This document shows, piece by piece, positions 25,988 to 36,339 of a DNA stretch of 46,339 nt (its first letter is position 1; each line of letters begins with the position of its first letter). Below the pieces are notes generated by a model, which was not told the DNA's origin, did not search any database, and saw only the letters and a program-made list of their open reading frames with translations. The DNA is taken from the NCBI GenBank assembly GCA_903878085.1, contig CAIRGJ010000032.1, forward strand, positions 1 through 46,339. Reading direction: 5' to 3'. Source of the stretch: an uncultured Hyphomicrobiales bacterium. GTDB taxonomy: Bacteria > Pseudomonadota > Alphaproteobacteria > Rhizobiales > Xanthobacteraceae. A program made the translations under genes and the position numbers.

Positions 25988-26428
25988 ATGCCTATCACCG
26001 CGAAGCTCGACGAATTCGGCAAGCCTGCCTGGATTGCTCTGATCGTTCTGGGATTCATGGCCTTCTGGCCATTGGGCTTGGTCATCCTCGCCTTCACCAT
26101 AGGGAGCGGACGAATGGGATGCGGATTTCACGGCGGTCACGATCGCTGGCAGCACAAGATGGAGCGCATGCAGCGCAAGATGGACTGGATGCGCTCGCGC
26201 ATGAGCGGCGGCCCGGCGCCGACCGGCGGCTTCTGGGGCCAGGCGCCGTCGAGCGGCAATCACGCCTTCGATGAGTATCGCAACGACACCTTGAAGCGGC
26301 TGGAAGACGAGCAGCGCGAATTCCGCGAATTCCTCGAGCGCCTGCGCTTCGCCAAGGACAAGACCGAGTTCGACGCCTTCATGAACGATCGGCGCAACCG
26401 GCCGGAGGCTCCGCCGGCCCAAAGCTAG
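25988..26428 (+). CDS. DUF2852 membrane-anchored protein
   Basis: 146 residues from ATG 25988. There is one hydrophobic segment near the N-terminus (WIALIVLGFMAFWPLGLVILAFTI), then a Met/Arg-rich cytoplasmic or periplasmic part (HDRWQHKMERMQRKMDWMRSRM) and an amphipathic helical tail (YRNDTLKRLEDEQREFREFLERLRFAKDKTEFDAFMNDRR). This is the DUF2852 pattern of alphaproteobacteria, function unknown. It has a strong, apparently repressible promoter and its own terminator, so it is a one-gene unit. The Met/His-rich segment hints at metal binding, but that is speculation. Confidence 0.8.
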   Translation: MPITAKLDEFGKPAWIALIVLGFMAFWPLGLVILAFTIGSGRMGCGFHGGHDRWQHKMERMQRKMDWMRSRMSGGPAPTGGFWGQAPSSGNHAFDEYRNDTLKRLEDEQREFREFLERLRFAKDKTEFDAFMNDRRNRPEAPPAQS

Positions 26429-26462
26429 GGTCAGATCGCTTGCCCCTTTAAGAGTTATGCCC

Positions 26463-26511
26463 AGCTGCGGCCGTTCGCTTTCCCCGAAGCGAGCGGCCGT
26501 GGCTTTTTTAT
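26463..26511 (+). terminator. Intrinsic terminator after the DUF2852 gene
   Basis: An 18-base stem, AGCTGCGGCCGTTCGCTT paired (with a few mismatches) to 26487-26504, around loop TCCCCG, followed by TTTTTTA. Strong and well placed. Confidence 0.88.
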
Positions 26512-26665
26512 TTTCCCCTCCCCACGCGAGCGATTGCGAGTGGCGGGGAGGGGGCAGGGGTGGGGGGCATAACCTTGCCTTGCATCGAAGGCCCCCACCC
26601 CGGCACGCATCGCTTGCGCGCCGCGTGCCGCCCCTCCCCACGCTTCGCGGGGGAGGGAAAGAAGT
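26512..26665. repeat. Composite palindromic intergenic repeats upstream of tolQ
   Basis: Three linked hairpin units: CCCCTCCCC...GGCGGGGAGGGGG near 26514-26556, a GGGGTGGGGG...CCCCCACCCC pair bridging to about 26600, and CCCCTCCCC-ACGCTTCGCG-GGGGAGGG at about 26632-26659. These are the longest dispersed repeats in the window. The 485-base gap between the DUF2852 gene and tolQ is otherwise non-coding: terminator, repeats, then about 250 bases of probable tol promoter region. Confidence 0.7.
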
Positions 26666-26674
26666 AACGCTTCT

Positions 26675-26682
26675 TTAACCAT
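26675..26682 (+). promoter_or_regulatory. TTAACCAT octamer (CtrA half-site-like) upstream of tolQ
   Basis: A single TTAACCAT in the tolQ leader. Two other copies in the window lie before the gene at 15717 and before pal. A lone half site is weak evidence for CtrA control. Confidence 0.25.
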
Positions 26683-26913
26683 AATCAGCGCTGTTTAGAG
26701 GGCCAAACGGCGGCTGCGGCCCTAGTTTGGTCAAGTTTTGCGGGGATTTCGTTGCGGTCTGCCGATGGCGGGACTTCAGACGGGTCTTTGCAGGACAATC
26801 GGTTTTTGAGCGCGTAGACGGAAATCCCCGGCCGCGCGTATTTTCACATTCGCCGCCGGCCGGCCGACGTAAAGCCGGTTCGAGCGCAAAGGACGTGCCC
26901 AAAGGATGTCCAC

Positions 26914-27627
<714 letters not shown>

Positions 27628-27634
27628 GGGTTAA

Positions 27635-27683
27635 GCGCATGATCCCGAAAAGTGGGCACCGGTTTTCGGATAAGATCATGCGC
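27635..27683. repeat. RIME-type palindromic element inside the tol operon
   Basis: Outer arms GCGCATGATC (27635-27644) and GATCATGCGC (27674-27683) are perfect inverse complements; inner CCGAAAA and TTTTCGG pair as well. This matches the rhizobial intergenic mosaic element with the core AAAAGTGGGCACCGGTTTTCGG. It fills almost the whole 70-base gap between tolQ and tolR and will form a strong hairpin in the operon mRNA. Confidence 0.9.
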
Positions 27684-27697
27684 AGGGATCGCTAATC

Positions 27698-28150
27698 ATG
27701 GCCGCCAATGCCGGCACGCCGGTTATCGGACGCAGAAAGCATCATCGCCAAAGGGTGATGAGCGAGATCAACGTCACCCCGATGGTGGACGTGATGCTCG
27801 TGCTGCTGATCATTTTCATGGTGTCGGCGCCGCTGCTGACGGTCGGCGTGCCGATCGATCTGCCGCAGAGCCAGGCCAAGAGCCTCGACCAGGACAAGGA
27901 GCCGCTGACGATCTCGGTCAACGACAAGGGTCAGGTGTTCCTGCAGAACGCCGAAATCAAAACCGAAGATCTGGTGCCCAAGCTCCAGGCCGTGGCCGAT
28001 GCGCGCGGCGGCACCGAGGCCCGCGTCTATGTGCGCGGCGACAAAAAGGTCGACTACGGCACTATGATGCAGGTGATGGGGCGGCTGTCGTCGGCCGGCT
28101 TCCATCGCGTCGCGCTGGTGACAGAGTTCGAGCAGGGCTCGAAAAAATAA
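27698..28150 (+). CDS. tolR: Tol-Pal system protein TolR
   Basis: 150 residues. The N-terminal motif MSEINVTPMVDVMLVLLIIFMVSAPLLTVGVPIDLP is the ExbD/TolR transmembrane helix with the essential membrane aspartate (MVDVMLV). The periplasmic domain dimerises. It is separated from tolQ by a RIME palindrome and from tolA by 2 bp. Confidence 0.97.
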   Translation: MAANAGTPVIGRRKHHRQRVMSEINVTPMVDVMLVLLIIFMVSAPLLTVGVPIDLPQSQAKSLDQDKEPLTISVNDKGQVFLQNAEIKTEDLVPKLQAVADARGGTEARVYVRGDKKVDYGTMMQVMGRLSSAGFHRVALVTEFEQGSKK

Positions 28151-28152
28151 CG

Positions 28153-29070
28153 ATGCAGATGCGTACCGCCTCAATGATCTCGACCGGCCTGCACGCGGCG
28201 GTGCTGCTGTTCGCGGTGGTGACGTTCACGGGCAAATCGCTGGAAGCGACGCCGGTGGAAGCGTTGCCGGTCGATCTGCTGAGCGAAAAAGAATTCTCCG
28301 AGATGACCAAAGGCGTCAAAGACGCGCCGAAGCCGGATAAGCCCAAGCCTCTGGTCGAGAAGATCGATACGCCGAAGCCGGTCGAGCAGCAGGCGCCCAA
28401 GATCGACACGAAAAAGGAAATTGCGCCGACCGCGGAAAAGCCGCCGGAGCCAAAGCCGCCGGAGCCGAAGAAAGAAGCCAAGGCCGAGCCGGAAAAGCCC
28501 GCGCAGGAAACGCCGAAGCCCGATCCGATCGCCGAGAAGCTCAAGCAGCCGGATAAACCGAAGCAGGAAACCAAGACCGAGCAGCCGAAAAAGCCAGACA
28601 AGCCGGAAAAGAAGCCGCCGAAATTCGACGCCAGCAAGATCGCGGCGCTGCTCGACAAGCGCGACCCGACCCGCAACGCCGCGACCGGCAGCGAGTTAAG
28701 CTCGTCGCCCTCGCTTGGCACCGCCTCAGGGCTCGCCGCGCAACTGTCGCAATCGGAGATCGACGCGCTGCGCGCGCGGTTGATGGCGTTGTGGAATCCG
28801 CCGGTCGGCGCGCAGGACGCCAACAGCGTGCAGATCACCATCCGCATCAGGTTCAAGCGCGACGGCACGCTGGAAATCGGCCCGCAGGTTCTGACCAGCG
28901 GCAGCGGCGTGCAGTTCAACGCCATGCGCGACAGCGCGGTGCGGGCGGTGCTGGTCGGCCAGCCCTATACGATGCTGCGGCCCGACCATTACGATAGCTG
29001 GAAAGAAATCGACTTCACCTTCGACACCAAAGAAATGTTCCACGACATTCCTGTGAGACGCCCGTTATGA
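28153..29070 (+). CDS. tolA: TolA-type energy-transducing protein
   Basis: 305 residues. One N-terminal membrane helix ([19 protein letters not shown]), then a long Lys/Pro/Glu-rich periplasmic stalk (repeated [18 protein letters not shown]), and a C-terminal TonB/TolA-type domain ([41 protein letters not shown]). It links TolQR in the inner membrane to Pal and TolB. Its frame is open far upstream (27652) through tolR, but ATG 28153 directly after tolR is the obvious start. It overlaps tolB by 4 bp (ATGA). Confidence 0.93.
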   Translation: MQMRTASMISTGLHAAVLLFAVVTFTGKSLEATPVEALPVDLLSEKEFSEMTKGVKDAPKPDKPKPLVEKIDTPKPVEQQAPKIDTKKEIAPTAEKPPEPKPPEPKKEAKAEPEKPAQETPKPDPIAEKLKQPDKPKQETKTEQPKKPDKPEKKPPKFDASKIAALLDKRDPTRNAATGSELSSSPSLGTASGLAAQLSQSEIDALRARLMALWNPPVGAQDANSVQITIRIRFKRDGTLEIGPQVLTSGSGVQFNAMRDSAVRAVLVGQPYTMLRPDHYDSWKEIDFTFDTKEMFHDIPVRRPL

Positions 29071-30398
29071 CCGACAATTTTTTCATGCTGAACCGCCGCG
29101 GCCTGCTGGCAGGCGCGGGCGCCGGAACGCTGGTGGCGCTGGCGCCGCGGCGCGCTGGCGCGGTGCTGCGGCTCGACATCAACCAGGGCAATCCGCAGCC
29201 GATGCCGATCGCGCTGCCGGACTTCGTCGGCGGTGCGCCGGGCGAGAACGACGTCGCGCGCAACGTCACCGCGGTGATCGCCAATAATCTGGCGCGCAGC
29301 GGTCTGTTCGCGCCGATCAACCCGCAGGCCTATACCGAAAAGATCGTCAATTCCGACGCCGTGCCGCGCTTTCCCGACTGGCGCGTGATCAATGCGCAGG
29401 CGCTGGTCACCGGCCGCGTCACCAAGCAGGGCGACGGCCGGCTGAAAGCGGAATTCCGGCTGTGGGACGTGTTCGCCGGCCAGCAGCTCGACGGCAAACA
29501 ATATTTCACCACGCCCGACAACTGGCGGCGTATCGCGCACATCATCTCCGACGCGATCTACGAGCGCCTCACCGGCGAGAAGGGCTACTTCGACAGCCGC
29601 ATCGTGTTCATCGACGAGACCGGTCCGAAGGACCGCCGCGTCAAGCGGCTGGCGATCATGGATCAGGACGGCGCCGGCGTGCGCTATCTCACCCGCGGCG
29701 ACGATCTGGTGCTGACGCCGCGCTTCAATCCGTCGACGCAGGAAATTACTTATATGTCGTACGGGCAGGGTGGCCCGCGGGTCTATCTGCTCAACATCGA
29801 AACCGGCCAGCGCGAGATCGTCGGCAATTTCCCCGGCATGACCTTTGCACCGCGGTTTTCGCCGGACGGCCAGCGCGTCATCCTCAGCCTGCAGCAGGGC
29901 TCAAACGCCAATCTGTTCGTGATGGATTTGCGCTCGAAGCAGACCACGCGGCTCACCGACACGCCGGCGATCGACACCGGGCCGTGCTACTCGCCGGACG
30001 GCAAAAGCATCTGCTTCGAGAGCGACCGCGGCGGCTCGCAACAGATCTATGTGATGCCGGCGACCGGGGGGCCTGCGCAGCGCATCAGCTTCGGCGAAGG
30101 CCATCACTCGACGCCGGTGTGGTCGCCGCGCGGCGACTACATCGCCTTCACCGGCCAGGCGCGCGGCGGCTTCGCCATCGGCATTCTCAAGCCGGACGGT
30201 TCGGGCGAGCGCGTGCTGACCGAAGGTTTCCACAACGAAGGCCCGACCTTCGCGCCGAACGGGCGGGTGCTGATGTTCTTCCGCGATCCGGGGCAGGGGC
30301 CGTCGCTCTATACGATCGACATCACCGGCCGCAACGAACTCAAAGTCCCGACGCCGAGCCTGGCGTCCGATCCGGCCTGGTCGCCGCTGCTTTCCTAG
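29067..30398 (+). CDS. tolB: Tol-Pal system beta-propeller protein TolB, with twin-arginine-like signal
   Basis: 443 residues. The N-terminal domain ([22 protein letters not shown] ... [25 protein letters not shown]) is followed by a six-bladed propeller with WD40-like PD repeats ([46 protein letters not shown]). TolB binds Pal in the periplasm. The signal peptide reads [25 protein letters not shown], with consecutive arginines before a Gly/Ala-rich mild hydrophobic core, as in Tat substrates; E. coli TolB uses Sec. Starts at ATG 29067 overlapping tolA. Confidence 0.95.
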   Translation: MTDNFFMLNRRGLLAGAGAGTLVALAPRRAGAVLRLDINQGNPQPMPIALPDFVGGAPGENDVARNVTAVIANNLARSGLFAPINPQAYTEKIVNSDAVPRFPDWRVINAQALVTGRVTKQGDGRLKAEFRLWDVFAGQQLDGKQYFTTPDNWRRIAHIISDAIYERLTGEKGYFDSRIVFIDETGPKDRRVKRLAIMDQDGAGVRYLTRGDDLVLTPRFNPSTQEITYMSYGQGGPRVYLLNIETGQREIVGNFPGMTFAPRFSPDGQRVILSLQQGSNANLFVMDLRSKQTTRLTDTPAIDTGPCYSPDGKSICFESDRGGSQQIYVMPATGGPAQRISFGEGHHSTPVWSPRGDYIAFTGQARGGFAIGILKPDGSGERVLTEGFHNEGPTFAPNGRVLMFFRDPGQGPSLYTIDITGRNELKVPTPSLASDPAWSPLLS

Positions 30399-30480
30399 GC
30401 GTTTTTCTGAGGCGTTCGCGCGTCGTCTCATCCCCGCCATATTCACCGGCTCTTAACCATGACAATTGGTTTCGCCGGTC

Positions 30481-30531
30481 GAGACGGTTTTACCGGTCTC
30501 TCGCAAGGTTCCATCAAGGTTGATGGAAGGT
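30481..30531. promoter_or_regulatory. Tandem hairpins and AAGGTT triplet in the tolB-pal gap
   Basis: The first hairpin, 30481-30500, is GAGACGGT-TTT-ACCGGTCTC (one bulged G). The second, 30509-30528, has perfect 9-bp arms TTCCATCAA and TTGATGGAA around GG. Interleaved with it AAGGTT occurs three times, at 30505, 30516 and 30526, about one helical turn apart. The 243-base gap before pal contains no gene; this is its most structured part and could be a pal-specific control region. Confidence 0.5.
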
Positions 30532-30641
30532 TCGCTTAACGAACGTCCTGTTATCACTAGCCCGAACGCAAGCGCGCGATCGGGTCGATCGTCCGCCAGG
30601 CAATTTAAGTCCGGTCAGTGCGTGACAATGGAGTAACCGGA

Positions 30642-31139
30642 ATGATCGAAACGAAACAGATGGTGCGCGGCTTCAAGTTCGCGGCGTTGTTCGCCGCAGC
30701 CTTGGCGATTTCGGCTTGCGCCAACAAGCCGGAAGACGGCGCGCAGGCCAATGCCGCAGGCCAGGCGACGCCGGGCAGCCAGCAGGATTTTGTGGTCAAT
30801 GTCGGCGACCGCGTGTTCTTCGAAACCGACTCGACCGAGTTGACGCCGCAGGCGCGCGCCACGCTCGACAAGCAGGCGCAGTGGCTGACGACCTATTCGC
30901 AATACGGCCAGTTCACCGTCGAAGGCCACGCCGACGAGCGCGGCACCCGTGAATACAACATCGCGCTCGGCGCCCGCCGGGCGCAGACGGCGCGTGACTA
31001 TCTGGCCTCGCGTGGCGTGCAGGCGAGCCGCATGCGCACCATCTCCTACGGCAAGGAACGCCCGGTCGCGGTGTGTAACGACATCTCGTGCTGGTCGCAG
31101 AACCGCCGCGCGGTCACGGTGCTCAACGCGAGTTCGTGA
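30642..31139 (+). CDS. pal: Peptidoglycan-associated lipoprotein Pal
   Basis: 165 residues. The lipobox is FAAALAISAC, with lipidated Cys in ISACANKP; after a short linker comes an OmpA-like peptidoglycan-binding domain (VFFETDSTELTPQARATLDKQAQWL ... TVEGHADERGTREYNIALGARRAQTARDYL). Pal anchors the outer membrane to the wall and is pulled by TolA/TolB at constriction. ATG 30642 has GGAG at 30630-30633; the frame's earlier ATG at 30618 lies before the ribosome site. Confidence 0.97.
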   Translation: MIETKQMVRGFKFAALFAAALAISACANKPEDGAQANAAGQATPGSQQDFVVNVGDRVFFETDSTELTPQARATLDKQAQWLTTYSQYGQFTVEGHADERGTREYNIALGARRAQTARDYLASRGVQASRMRTISYGKERPVAVCNDISCWSQNRRAVTVLNASS

Positions 31140-31160
31140 GCGAACGGCGACCTCAAAATC

Positions 31161-31203
31161 CGTCATTCCGGGACGCCGCGAAGCGGCGGGCCCGGAATGA
31201 TGG
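31161..31203. repeat. Palindrome CATTCCGGG...CCCGGAATG after pal
   Basis: Outer arms at 31164-31172 and 31191-31199, inner CGCCGC-GAA-GCGGCG. It matches the common GTCATTCCGGGAC...GCCCGGAATG dispersed element. It lies between pal and cpoB and may trim or stabilise the pal transcript. Confidence 0.7.
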
Positions 31204-31283
31204 CGTTTTAGTCACAATTTCGACGCAGCCCGTCTTATGCTAGGCGGATCGGCCGATTAACGGCTTTCTTAGTCTCAGGTCCC

Positions 31284-32375
31284 ATGACGCTTTCAAACGC
31301 CTCACTCCGCAGCGCGGCTTTCGCCGCCTGTCTGCTGCTGGCCGGCCCCGCCTCGGCGCAGGACCGCAACGGCAATTTCATCGACAATCTGTTCAGCCGC
31401 GGCGAGGCCACGCAAAGCCAGCCGCGAGGCCAGTCCGAGGTCGTGGTGAAGCGCAGTGGCGACGCGGCGCAGGCCGACCCCGGCGACATGGCGGTGCGGC
31501 TCGACAGCATGGAAAACGCCATCCGCCAGCTCACCGGCACCATCGAGCAGTTGCAATACCGCAACCAGCAGCTCGAGCAGCAGGTCCGCGCGCTGCAACA
31601 GGGTGGCGCCGCGGCCGTGCCGCAGCCGCAACAGCCGGTGCGGCCGACCGCTCCCGGCACCTTGCCGCCGATTACGAATCCGGGCCGGCGCGGCGATGTA
31701 TTCGATCCGGCGCAGCAGCCGAATGCGGCGGGCGCGCCGCGCACGCTCGGCAATGCCTCGATCGTCGCGCCCGAGCCGGCCGCCGATAACGGACCGCCGA
31801 TTGGCGCCCCCGGCGGCCGCGATGCCGGTGCGCCGCTCGATCTGTCGACGATGTCCGGCAACGTCGCGCCGCCGCCGGGTCCGATGGCCAGCGCCGCGCC
31901 AGGCCTGAATTTGCCGCCGGTGATGTCGCAGCAAACTTCGCCGCGTGCGCCCAATGCGCCGTCGCCGCAGATCGCGACGCTGCCGCCGACCGCCTCGCCG
32001 CAGGACGAATACGATATGGCCTATGGCTATATGCTGCACAAAGACTATGCGCTGGCCGAGCAGGCGTTCCGCGATTTCCTGCGCAAATATCCCAACGAAC
32101 GCCTGGTGCCGGACGCGCAATACTGGCTCGGCGAAAGCATGTTCCAGCGCCAGCGCTATCGCGACGCCGCGGAATCATTCCTTGCGGTTTCGACCAAATA
32201 CGAGAAGGCCGGCAAGGCGCCGGACTCATTGCTGCGTCTTGGCCAGTCGCTGGCCGCGCTCAATCAGAAGGAAGCGGCCTGCGCCACGCTGGCCGAAGTC
32301 GAACGCAAGTTTCCGCGCGCCTCGGCGAGCGTGAAACGCGGCGTCACGCAGGAACAGAAACGCGTTCACTGCTAG
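31284..32375 (+). CDS. cpoB: Cell division coordinator CpoB (YbgF)
   Basis: 363 residues. Sec signal (AFAACLLLAGPASAQ), a coiled-coil trimerisation segment (DMAVRLDSMENAIRQLTGTIEQLQYRNQQLEQQVRALQ), a long Pro/Ala-rich linker of about 130 residues and C-terminal TPR repeats (DEYDMAYGYMLHKDYALAEQAFRDFLRKYP ...). CpoB links Tol-Pal with peptidoglycan synthesis at division. The linker is longer than in enteric bacteria, which is usual for Rhizobiales. Last gene of the tol cluster proper. Confidence 0.93.
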   Translation: MTLSNASLRSAAFAACLLLAGPASAQDRNGNFIDNLFSRGEATQSQPRGQSEVVVKRSGDAAQADPGDMAVRLDSMENAIRQLTGTIEQLQYRNQQLEQQVRALQQGGAAAVPQPQQPVRPTAPGTLPPITNPGRRGDVFDPAQQPNAAGAPRTLGNASIVAPEPAADNGPPIGAPGGRDAGAPLDLSTMSGNVAPPPGPMASAAPGLNLPPVMSQQTSPRAPNAPSPQIATLPPTASPQDEYDMAYGYMLHKDYALAEQAFRDFLRKYPNERLVPDAQYWLGESMFQRQRYRDAAESFLAVSTKYEKAGKAPDSLLRLGQSLAALNQKEAACATLAEVERKFPRASASVKRGVTQEQKRVHC

Positions 32376-32376
32376 G

Positions 32377-32426
32377 GTGCGATCCGGAGCGCACGGCTTT
32401 GCGCCGGAGTTTCGGATACGATCATG
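32377..32426. repeat. Degenerate RIME element overlapping the tilS start
   Basis: GTGCGATCCGGAGCGCACGGCTTTGCG... is a decayed left half, while the right half TTTCGGATACGATCATGC closely matches TTTTCGGATAAGATCATGC of the intact element at 27635-27683. The ATG inside GATCATGC is the tilS start codon. Confidence 0.65.
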
Positions 32427-33527
32427 CCGCCCTTGGAAGCTGACGCCATCTCGGCCACGGAAGCCAAATCGCTTTTTTCCGGTCTCGAACGAGTTCCGGC
32501 CTTGCTGCTGGCGGTGTCCGGCGGTCCTGACTCGATCGCGCTGATGGTGCTGGCGGCGCGCTGGCGTAAATCGCTCAAACCCAAATCAGATTTGCGCAAG
32601 CCCGACTTGATTGTCGCCACCGTCGATCACGGCCTGCGGCCTGAATCCAAACGCGAAGCCGCCAATGTCGCCAAGCTGGCGCGCCAGCTTGGGCTGACGC
32701 ACCGCACGCTGCGCTGGACCGGCGCCAAGCCGAAGACCGGTTTACAACAGGCGGCGCGGCAGGCGCGCTATGGCTTGCTCGCGGATGCCGCGCGCAAAGC
32801 GGGCGCGTCGCGCATTCTCACCGCGCATACGCTCGACGATCAGGCCGAGACGGTTTTGATTCGCATGTCGCGCGGTAGCGGCATCACCGGGCTGGCGGCG
32901 ATGGCGCGCGAGACGCGCGTGCCGGGAAGCGCAACGGGCGACATCAAGCTGGTCCGCCCGCTGCTCGACATCGCCAAGGCGCGGCTGATCGCGACGCTGC
33001 GCGCCGAAGGCGTCGCCTTCGCCGACGATCCGTCGAACCGCGATCCGCGCTTCACGCGGGCGCGGCTGCGCGGCCTGATGCCGCAGCTCGCAGAAGAGGG
33101 CCTCGATGCGAGGCGGCTGGCGCTGCTGGCACGGCGGCTCAAGCGGGCTGATGCGGCCATCGAGGCCGCGGTCGACCGGGCGCATACCGAACTGACCGCC
33201 GATTTGGGTGCGCCGGGCGCCTATCATGCCGAAGGCTTCGCCCGCCTGCCGGCCGAAATCGCCTTGCGCTTGATCGGGCGCGCCGTTTCCAGCCTGGGCG
33301 ACGAGGGTCCGGTCGAGCTCGGCAAGCTGGAGGCCCTCTGGCAGGCCCTCACAGTTGCCCAAAAGTCGGGCACCCGCTGGTACCGCCGCAGCCTGGCCGG
33401 TGCCCTGGTAACGCTGGCCAAGGGCAAAATCACCGTGGAACGGGCGCCACCGCGGCGGGCGGCGTCCTTAACCAAGCGCCGACAGGGCCCTGCCAAGACC
33501 CAGGCAAAGCCGACGAAATCGCGCTAG
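32424..33527 (+). CDS. tilS: tRNA(Ile)-lysidine synthetase TilS
   Basis: 367 residues. It attaches lysine to C34 of the CAU-anticodon tRNA-Ile so that it reads AUA. The PP-loop ATP motif is LLAVSGGPDSIALMVL (SGGPDS at 32-37), followed by VATVDHGLRPESKREA and ILTAHTLDDQAETVLIRMSRGSG, all TilS signatures. The C-terminus ends in a basic tail (PRRAASLTKRRQGPAKTQAKPTKSR). The ATG at 32424 lies within a degenerate repeat and has only a poor ribosome site; no other suitable ATG precedes the PP-loop. Confidence 0.94.
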   Translation: MPPLEADAISATEAKSLFSGLERVPALLLAVSGGPDSIALMVLAARWRKSLKPKSDLRKPDLIVATVDHGLRPESKREAANVAKLARQLGLTHRTLRWTGAKPKTGLQQAARQARYGLLADAARKAGASRILTAHTLDDQAETVLIRMSRGSGITGLAAMARETRVPGSATGDIKLVRPLLDIAKARLIATLRAEGVAFADDPSNRDPRFTRARLRGLMPQLAEEGLDARRLALLARRLKRADAAIEAAVDRAHTELTADLGAPGAYHAEGFARLPAEIALRLIGRAVSSLGDEGPVELGKLEALWQALTVAQKSGTRWYRRSLAGALVTLAKGKITVERAPPRRAASLTKRRQGPAKTQAKPTKSR

Positions 33528-33589
33528 ATTATAGAGAATCGAGGCCTTTCCATGAGGGCCAGCCGTGCCTACATTGCGGACTAACGAGA

Positions 33590-33604
33590 CGTGAAGCCTT
33601 CACG
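33590..33604. promoter_or_regulatory. Inverted repeat CGTGAAG-C-CTTCACG upstream of ftsH
   Basis: Perfect 7-bp arms around a single C, about 64 bases before the ftsH ATG. It may be a regulator site or a 5' leader hairpin. Confidence 0.4.
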
Positions 33605-33667
33605 ACGGTTTGGCATAAAAACAGAACACATGGCCGCGGCGATACGCGCGGCGGGTAAGGACGCCTG

Positions 33668-35593
<1,926 letters not shown>

Positions 35594-35616
35594 GGCCGCG
35601 CTGCCACGCATTAAAG

Positions 35617-35642
35617 ACGCCCGCCGCATGGCGGGCGTTTTC
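35617..35642 (+). terminator. Intrinsic terminator after ftsH
   Basis: ACGCCCGCC-GCAT-GGCGGGCGT followed by TTTT. The identical hairpin occurs again at 36266-36292 after the next gene. Confidence 0.92.
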
Positions 35643-35658
35643 ATTTGGGCGCGCGTTT

Positions 35659-35674
35659 CGCGGATATATCCGCG
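35659..35674. promoter_or_regulatory. 16-bp perfect palindrome CGCGGATATATCCGCG
   Basis: It lies 4 bp upstream of the FixK/FNR box that precedes the membrane protein gene. It could be a second regulator's operator. Confidence 0.4.
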
Positions 35675-35678
35675 CCGC

Positions 35679-35692
35679 TTGATCTCAATCAA
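35679..35692. promoter_or_regulatory. FixK/FNR-type box TTGAT-CTCA-ATCAA
   Basis: TTGATCTCAATCAA is a perfect match to the FNR/FixK/AadR consensus TTGAT-N4-ATCAA. Its centre lies about 68 bases before the ATG at 35753. A class II arrangement would put transcription start near 35727. The downstream gene would then be induced at low oxygen. Confidence 0.75.
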
Positions 35693-35752
35693 TATAGTTC
35701 TACGCTGGATCGGTTCTCCTTGCTGTGCGGGAACTTTAGCGGAGCGATTCAA

Positions 35753-36244
35753 ATGACGAAGGCTCGGCGTGAATTCAGCGACATCATCAAATACGGCATC
35801 CTGGCGGGAGCGGCTGGCGGCTTGGCCGAAATCGCCTGGGTATCGGTCTATGCGGCGCTGACCGGCGGCGATGCCGCGGTGTTGGCGCGCGGCGTCACCA
35901 CGGCGGCCGGCATCAGCGCCTTGCTGCCTGAGGCGCCGGTGACCCTCGGCATCGCCGTTCACATGGCGTTGGCGGTGGTGCTGGGCGTGGCGGTTGCCAT
36001 GGTCTGGCAAAGCGCGCGCGGCCTCGGCACCGGCGGCAAATATGTCATGGCTATCTCGATGCTGGCCGCGGTGTGGGCGGTCAATTTCTTCATCGTGCTG
36101 CCGGCGCTCAGCCCGGACTTCGTGCATCTGGTTCCGTATGCGGTGAGCCTGACGTCGAAGCTGCTGTTCGGCGTCGCTGTTGCGGAAACGCTGCGGCGGA
36201 GCGTTTCTGCGAGCGAGGCCGTGCTGCAGCCGCAGCAGCGCTGA
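35753..36244 (+). CDS. Small four-helix membrane protein, probable low-oxygen regulon member
   Basis: 163 residues with four hydrophobic segments (IIKYGILAGAAGGLAEIAWVSVYAAL; TLGIAVHMALAVVLGVAVAMVW; VMAISMLAAVWAVNFFIVLPAL; LVPYAVSLTSKLLFGVAVAETL). I do not recognise a named family. The frame is open from 35645, but ATG 35753 has a GGAG close by and is downstream of the FixK/FNR box. It is a single-gene unit bounded by two identical terminators, so its control is independent of ftsH and azlC. The box suggests a role under oxygen limitation; the biochemical role is unknown. Confidence 0.78.
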   Translation: MTKARREFSDIIKYGILAGAAGGLAEIAWVSVYAALTGGDAAVLARGVTTAAGISALLPEAPVTLGIAVHMALAVVLGVAVAMVWQSARGLGTGGKYVMAISMLAAVWAVNFFIVLPALSPDFVHLVPYAVSLTSKLLFGVAVAETLRRSVSASEAVLQPQQR

Positions 36245-36265
36245 TTTCCTTCCAAATGCGAACGG

Positions 36266-36295
36266 ACGCCCGCCGCATGGCGGGCGTTTTGTTTT
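36266..36295 (+). terminator. Intrinsic terminator identical to the ftsH one
   Basis: ACGCCCGCC-GCAT-GGCGGGCGT followed by TTTGTTTTT. It closes the FixK-box membrane protein gene. Confidence 0.92.
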
Positions 36296-36339
36296 TACGG
36301 GTTTCCCTGCGCGCGCGCCTGCGCTAGCGGTGGCTAGGC

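Noticed and set aside
26512-26665. CRISPR-like repeat array before tolQ
   Set aside because: The units are non-identical palindromes without regular spacers, and no cas gene is present.
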